A stretch of DNA of 63,341 nt. Origin: JAPHSX01 sp041554195. Lineage in GTDB: Bacteria; Pseudomonadota; Gammaproteobacteria; Thiohalomonadales; Thiohalomonadaceae. The DNA lies in contig JBFFMJ010000013.1 of NCBI GenBank assembly GCA_041554195.1, positions 1 through 63,341 on the forward strand, in the 5' to 3' direction. The translations under genes were made by a program, and so were the position numbers. The notes under the pieces were generated by a model. That model had not been told where the DNA came from. It saw only the letters and a program-made list of their open reading frames with translations, and ran no database searches. The first letter of the stretch is position 1. Every line of letters starts with the position of its first letter. Below, in pieces: positions 61,617 through 63,341 of the stretch.

Positions 61617-62693
61617 TCAGGCACTCATAAACGGATAGTCGGTGTAGCCCTCAGCACCAGGGGTGTAGAAGGTATCCGGATCGGGCGTGTTGAGTTCGGC
61701 ACCGGCCTTGATTCGGGCGGGCAGGTCCGGGTTGGCAAGAAATGGCGTACCAAAGGCCACGGAATCGGCCATCTTATTACTCAGTACCTCAGCGGCCTCT
61801 TCAGCGCTATAACCCATGTTCACCATCAGATGTCCCCGGTAGTGCTCGCGGGCAATGGTCACCACATCCGCCTGCTGCACACCAAAGAAGTCCGCACGCA
61901 TCAGGTGTAGATAGGCCAGGTCGAATTGATTTAGATGCTCCGCAAGGTAACGGGTCCAGGCCTCCGGGTCGCTATCGTGCATACTGTTAAAGCTGTTCAG
62001 CGGAGAGAGGCGCAGACCCACCCGCTGGCTCCCGATCTCATCACACACGGCTTGAAGTACTTCGTTCAGGAAGCGGGCGCGGTTCTCCAGTGAGCCACCG
62101 TACTCGTCGGTGCGCTGGTTTGCACTGCTGCGCAGAAACTGGTCGATCAGATAGCCATTGGCAGCGTGTACTTCTACGCCATCAAAACCTGCGGCGATAG
62201 CGTTGGCCGCCGCCTTGCGGAAGTCCTGCACAATCACGGTGATCTCTTCTTTGCTCAGCTCGTGCGGAACGGTGTAGGGCTTCATGCCTTCAGGCGTGTG
62301 GGTTTCACCCTCAATCGCCATGGCACTCGGTGCCACGCACTCCTTGCCGTTATTGAGCAGCGGATGGGCGGCCCGGCCGGCGTGCCAGATCTGGATAAAT
62401 ACCCGCCCGCCCGCCTGGTGTACGGCCTCCGTCGTCTTCTTCCAGCCTTCGATTTGCTCCGCTGAGTAAATACCGGGATCGTTGCCGAATGCCGAGGTCT
62501 CCGCTGTGACCATCGCACATTCGGTGATCAACAGCCCGGCACTGGCCCGCTGTGCGTAGTACTCCGCCATCAGCTCATTGGGCAGGTGATTGATTGAACG
62601 GCTGCGAGTGAGCGGGGCCATGACAAAACGGTTTGGCAGGGTGAGTGCACCCAGTTGAACGGGATCAAACAGGGGAGCGGTGTTCGCGGGCAT
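61617..62693 (-). CDS. Old Yellow Enzyme-family alkene reductase (NemA-like)
   Basis: A 358-residue FMN flavoprotein that reduces C=C bonds of enones and nitro or maleimide compounds using NAD(P)H. Seen: RFVMAPLTRSRS, IQIWHAGRAAHP, and FDGVEVHAANGYLIDQFLR with the His-x-x-Asn pair that binds substrate. VGLRLSPLNSF and FGTPFLANPDLPARI follow. Start ATG at 62693 with AAGGAT. Often induced by electrophiles via NemR, but no regulator gene adjoins. Confidence 0.93.
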   Translation of the reverse strand: MPANTAPLFDPVQLGALTLPNRFVMAPLTRSRSINHLPNELMAEYYAQRASAGLLITECAMVTAETSAFGNDPGIYSAEQIEGWKKTTEAVHQAGGRVFIQIWHAGRAAHPLLNNGKECVAPSAMAIEGETHTPEGMKPYTVPHELSKEEITVIVQDFRKAAANAIAAGFDGVEVHAANGYLIDQFLRSSANQRTDEYGGSLENRARFLNEVLQAVCDEIGSQRVGLRLSPLNSFNSMHDSDPEAWTRYLAEHLNQFDLAYLHLMRADFFGVQQADVVTIAREHYRGHLMVNMGYSAEEAAEVLSNKMADSVAFGTPFLANPDLPARIKAGAELNTPDPDTFYTPGAEGYTDYPFMSA

Positions 62694-62877
62694 AGTAGAT
62701 ATCCTTTGGGCAATAAGTGTATAGCGGTTATTTTAAATCGACGGTTCTTTGGCCCGGTTGTACCTCTTCCGGTTAAAAGCACGGTTGAATAAGTGGGTTC
62801 AAATGAGACGTGTTATTAGCCCCTGCTGATGATTAGCCATAATAGCCGTTCATTTCTCGATAGGGTAGTGTTGTGAG

Positions 62878-62918
62878 GTACAGCCTCAGGGCTGTACTCC
62901 GGAGCCGTATTCCCGGAG
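62878..62918. other. two adjacent perfect hairpins upstream of the OYE gene
   Basis: GTACAGCC-TCAG-GGCTGTAC (62878-62897) and CTCCGG/CCGGAG (62897-62918) follow each other without a gap. No T-run follows, so they are not a standard terminator. They could be a structured RNA, a protein site or a REP-like element; nothing more can be supported. Confidence 0.4.
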
Positions 62919-62950
62919 TTCACGACTCGGCGTGGGCAGGTGCGGTCCAT

Positions 62951-63094
62951 CTATGGATCCTCTCGCAGGGATAGTTGACGATACTCACTATGCCGATGAA
63001 AGGTTTCGCGTAATGCCTCTTCACCTTGCTCGTGATCGTCGTCTTGAAAGCCGAGGCCGCGTTTGAGATCGTTGTTCCAGGTGATGGTGGTCAT
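62951..63094 (-). CDS. short ORF resembling a hemerythrin N-terminus
   Basis: A 47-codon frame that starts MTTITWNNDLKRGLGF and has many acidic and His residues (DDDHEQGEE, FHRHSEYRQ). The start resembles the ITWNDDLSVG opening of bacteriohemerythrins, and the rest is too short for a four-helix oxygen-binding domain. It may be a real small protein or a fragment. The ribosome site is weak. Confidence 0.4.
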   Translation of the reverse strand: MTTITWNNDLKRGLGFQDDDHEQGEEALRETFHRHSEYRQLSLREDP

Positions 63095-63165
63095 GTTGGT
63101 CTTTTGTTTTGTTAAGGGGGGTGGGGAAGTTTTTACTCGGACCCTACATATTACTAATTATTCGA

Positions 63166-63192
63166 TTTAAAGGGTACTGCCCCCTTTAATTG
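63166..63192. repeat. short palindromic repeat, copy 2
   Basis: TTTAAAGGGTACTGCCCCCTTTAATTG has the same arms and centre as the copy at 60687. It ends 10 bases before an IS terminal repeat at 63202. Confidence 0.65.
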
Positions 63193-63201
63193 GATTCCCC
63201 C

Positions 63202-63223
63202 CCTGAGGGATCCCCACGAATTT
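63202..63223. mobile_element. right end of a second IS of the 56960 family
   Basis: CCTGAGGGATCCCCACGAATTT is the same terminal repeat that bounds the element at 56960-57289. The similarity continues inward for about 20 bases, in register with the transposase stop codon. The element extends past the right window edge and may be full length. Confidence 0.65.
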
Positions 63224-63341
63224 ACCAGCCATGTCCATGCTCTGCTATCTGAGTAACCAACCTGTCATAGGCCTCACTCATCTGAGTATCGCTCAAACTT
63301 ATTCGCTGGTCATTTGAAACTCTCAAGCCAAGAAATAGCAC
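63222..63341 (-). CDS. IS transposase C-terminus, gene runs off the window
   Basis: An open frame of 39 residues plus stop, ending TQIAEHGHGW at a TAA (63222-63224) that lies inside the IS terminal repeat. The last codons align without gaps to the remnant at 57087-57269. The part seen includes SLSDTQMSEAYDRLV. IS4-family identity is inferred from the N-terminal remnant of the related copy; catalytic residues are outside the window. Confidence 0.55.
   Translation of the reverse strand: MLFLGLRVSNDQRISLSDTQMSEAYDRLVTQIAEHGHGW

Noticed and set aside
62694..62950. A tRNA or riboswitch upstream of the OYE gene
   Set aside because: The two hairpins do not fold into a cloverleaf and no known riboswitch core motif is visible.

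Overview
The window looks like a chromosomal segment of a free-living or symbiotic gammaproteobacterium with respiratory flexibility. The evidence is a set of gammaproteobacterial markers: EfpL/YeiP, a cysteine-ligated Fnr, NdpA/YejK, RimK, RluA, RapA, RhlE, a second-type stand-alone EF-G and UPF0149. An arsenic exporter (ArsJ), a bis-MGD molybdoenzyme, a tetraheme cytochrome, a SoxH-like metallohydrolase and a NavMs-like sodium channel suggest a sulfur-cycling or sediment lineage. That placement is inference: there is no rRNA or other decisive taxonomic marker. No tRNA or rRNA gene was seen.

Layout. 1-2460 is accessory DNA: the 3' part of an IS30-family element, then three small AT-rich genes on the minus strand separated by an integron attC site (1668-1753) and a half attC (1305-1348), then 40-bp tandem repeats. 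2463-9588 carries a molybdopterin oxidoreductase, efpL, fnr with a canonical FNR box at a class II position, a tetraheme c-type cytochrome and arsJ. 9679-15037 is an envelope-stress-like module: a sensor kinase and OmpR-type regulator diverge from a PspA-like protein, a membrane protein and a VWA protein, with an 11-bp-spaced direct repeat between them. 15072-25775 holds a LysR regulator, a sodium channel, yejK, a rimB-rimK-M14 peptidase cluster, mgtE, an MscS channel and a tandem Usp. 25878-34493 is mostly housekeeping: fusA, a CheY-like protein, rluA, two cold-shock genes, adk, an FHA protein and gloC. 34636-53208 has a PAS-GGDEF protein, recQ, rapA, rhlE, an SNF2-SWIM helicase, a hydrolase-thioredoxin fusion and DAHP synthase.

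53.6-63.3 kb is a looser zone. It has small secreted or hypothetical genes, an rsgA homologue behind an attenuator-like leader with a 12-codon peptide, VOC/PCP_red and Kelch lipoproteins, a SoxH-like protein and an OYE reductase. These are interspersed with REP-like palindromes and remains of one insertion sequence. A 330-bp internally deleted copy lies at 56960-57289, and the end of a second copy, with its transposase C-terminus, runs off the right edge.

How genes may work together (inference): fnr, the molybdoenzyme and the cytochrome fit a shift to anaerobic respiration. The two-component/PspA/VWA block probably senses and responds to envelope damage. MgtE, MscS, Nav and Usp are ion- and stress-handling neighbours of the RimK S6-modification cluster.
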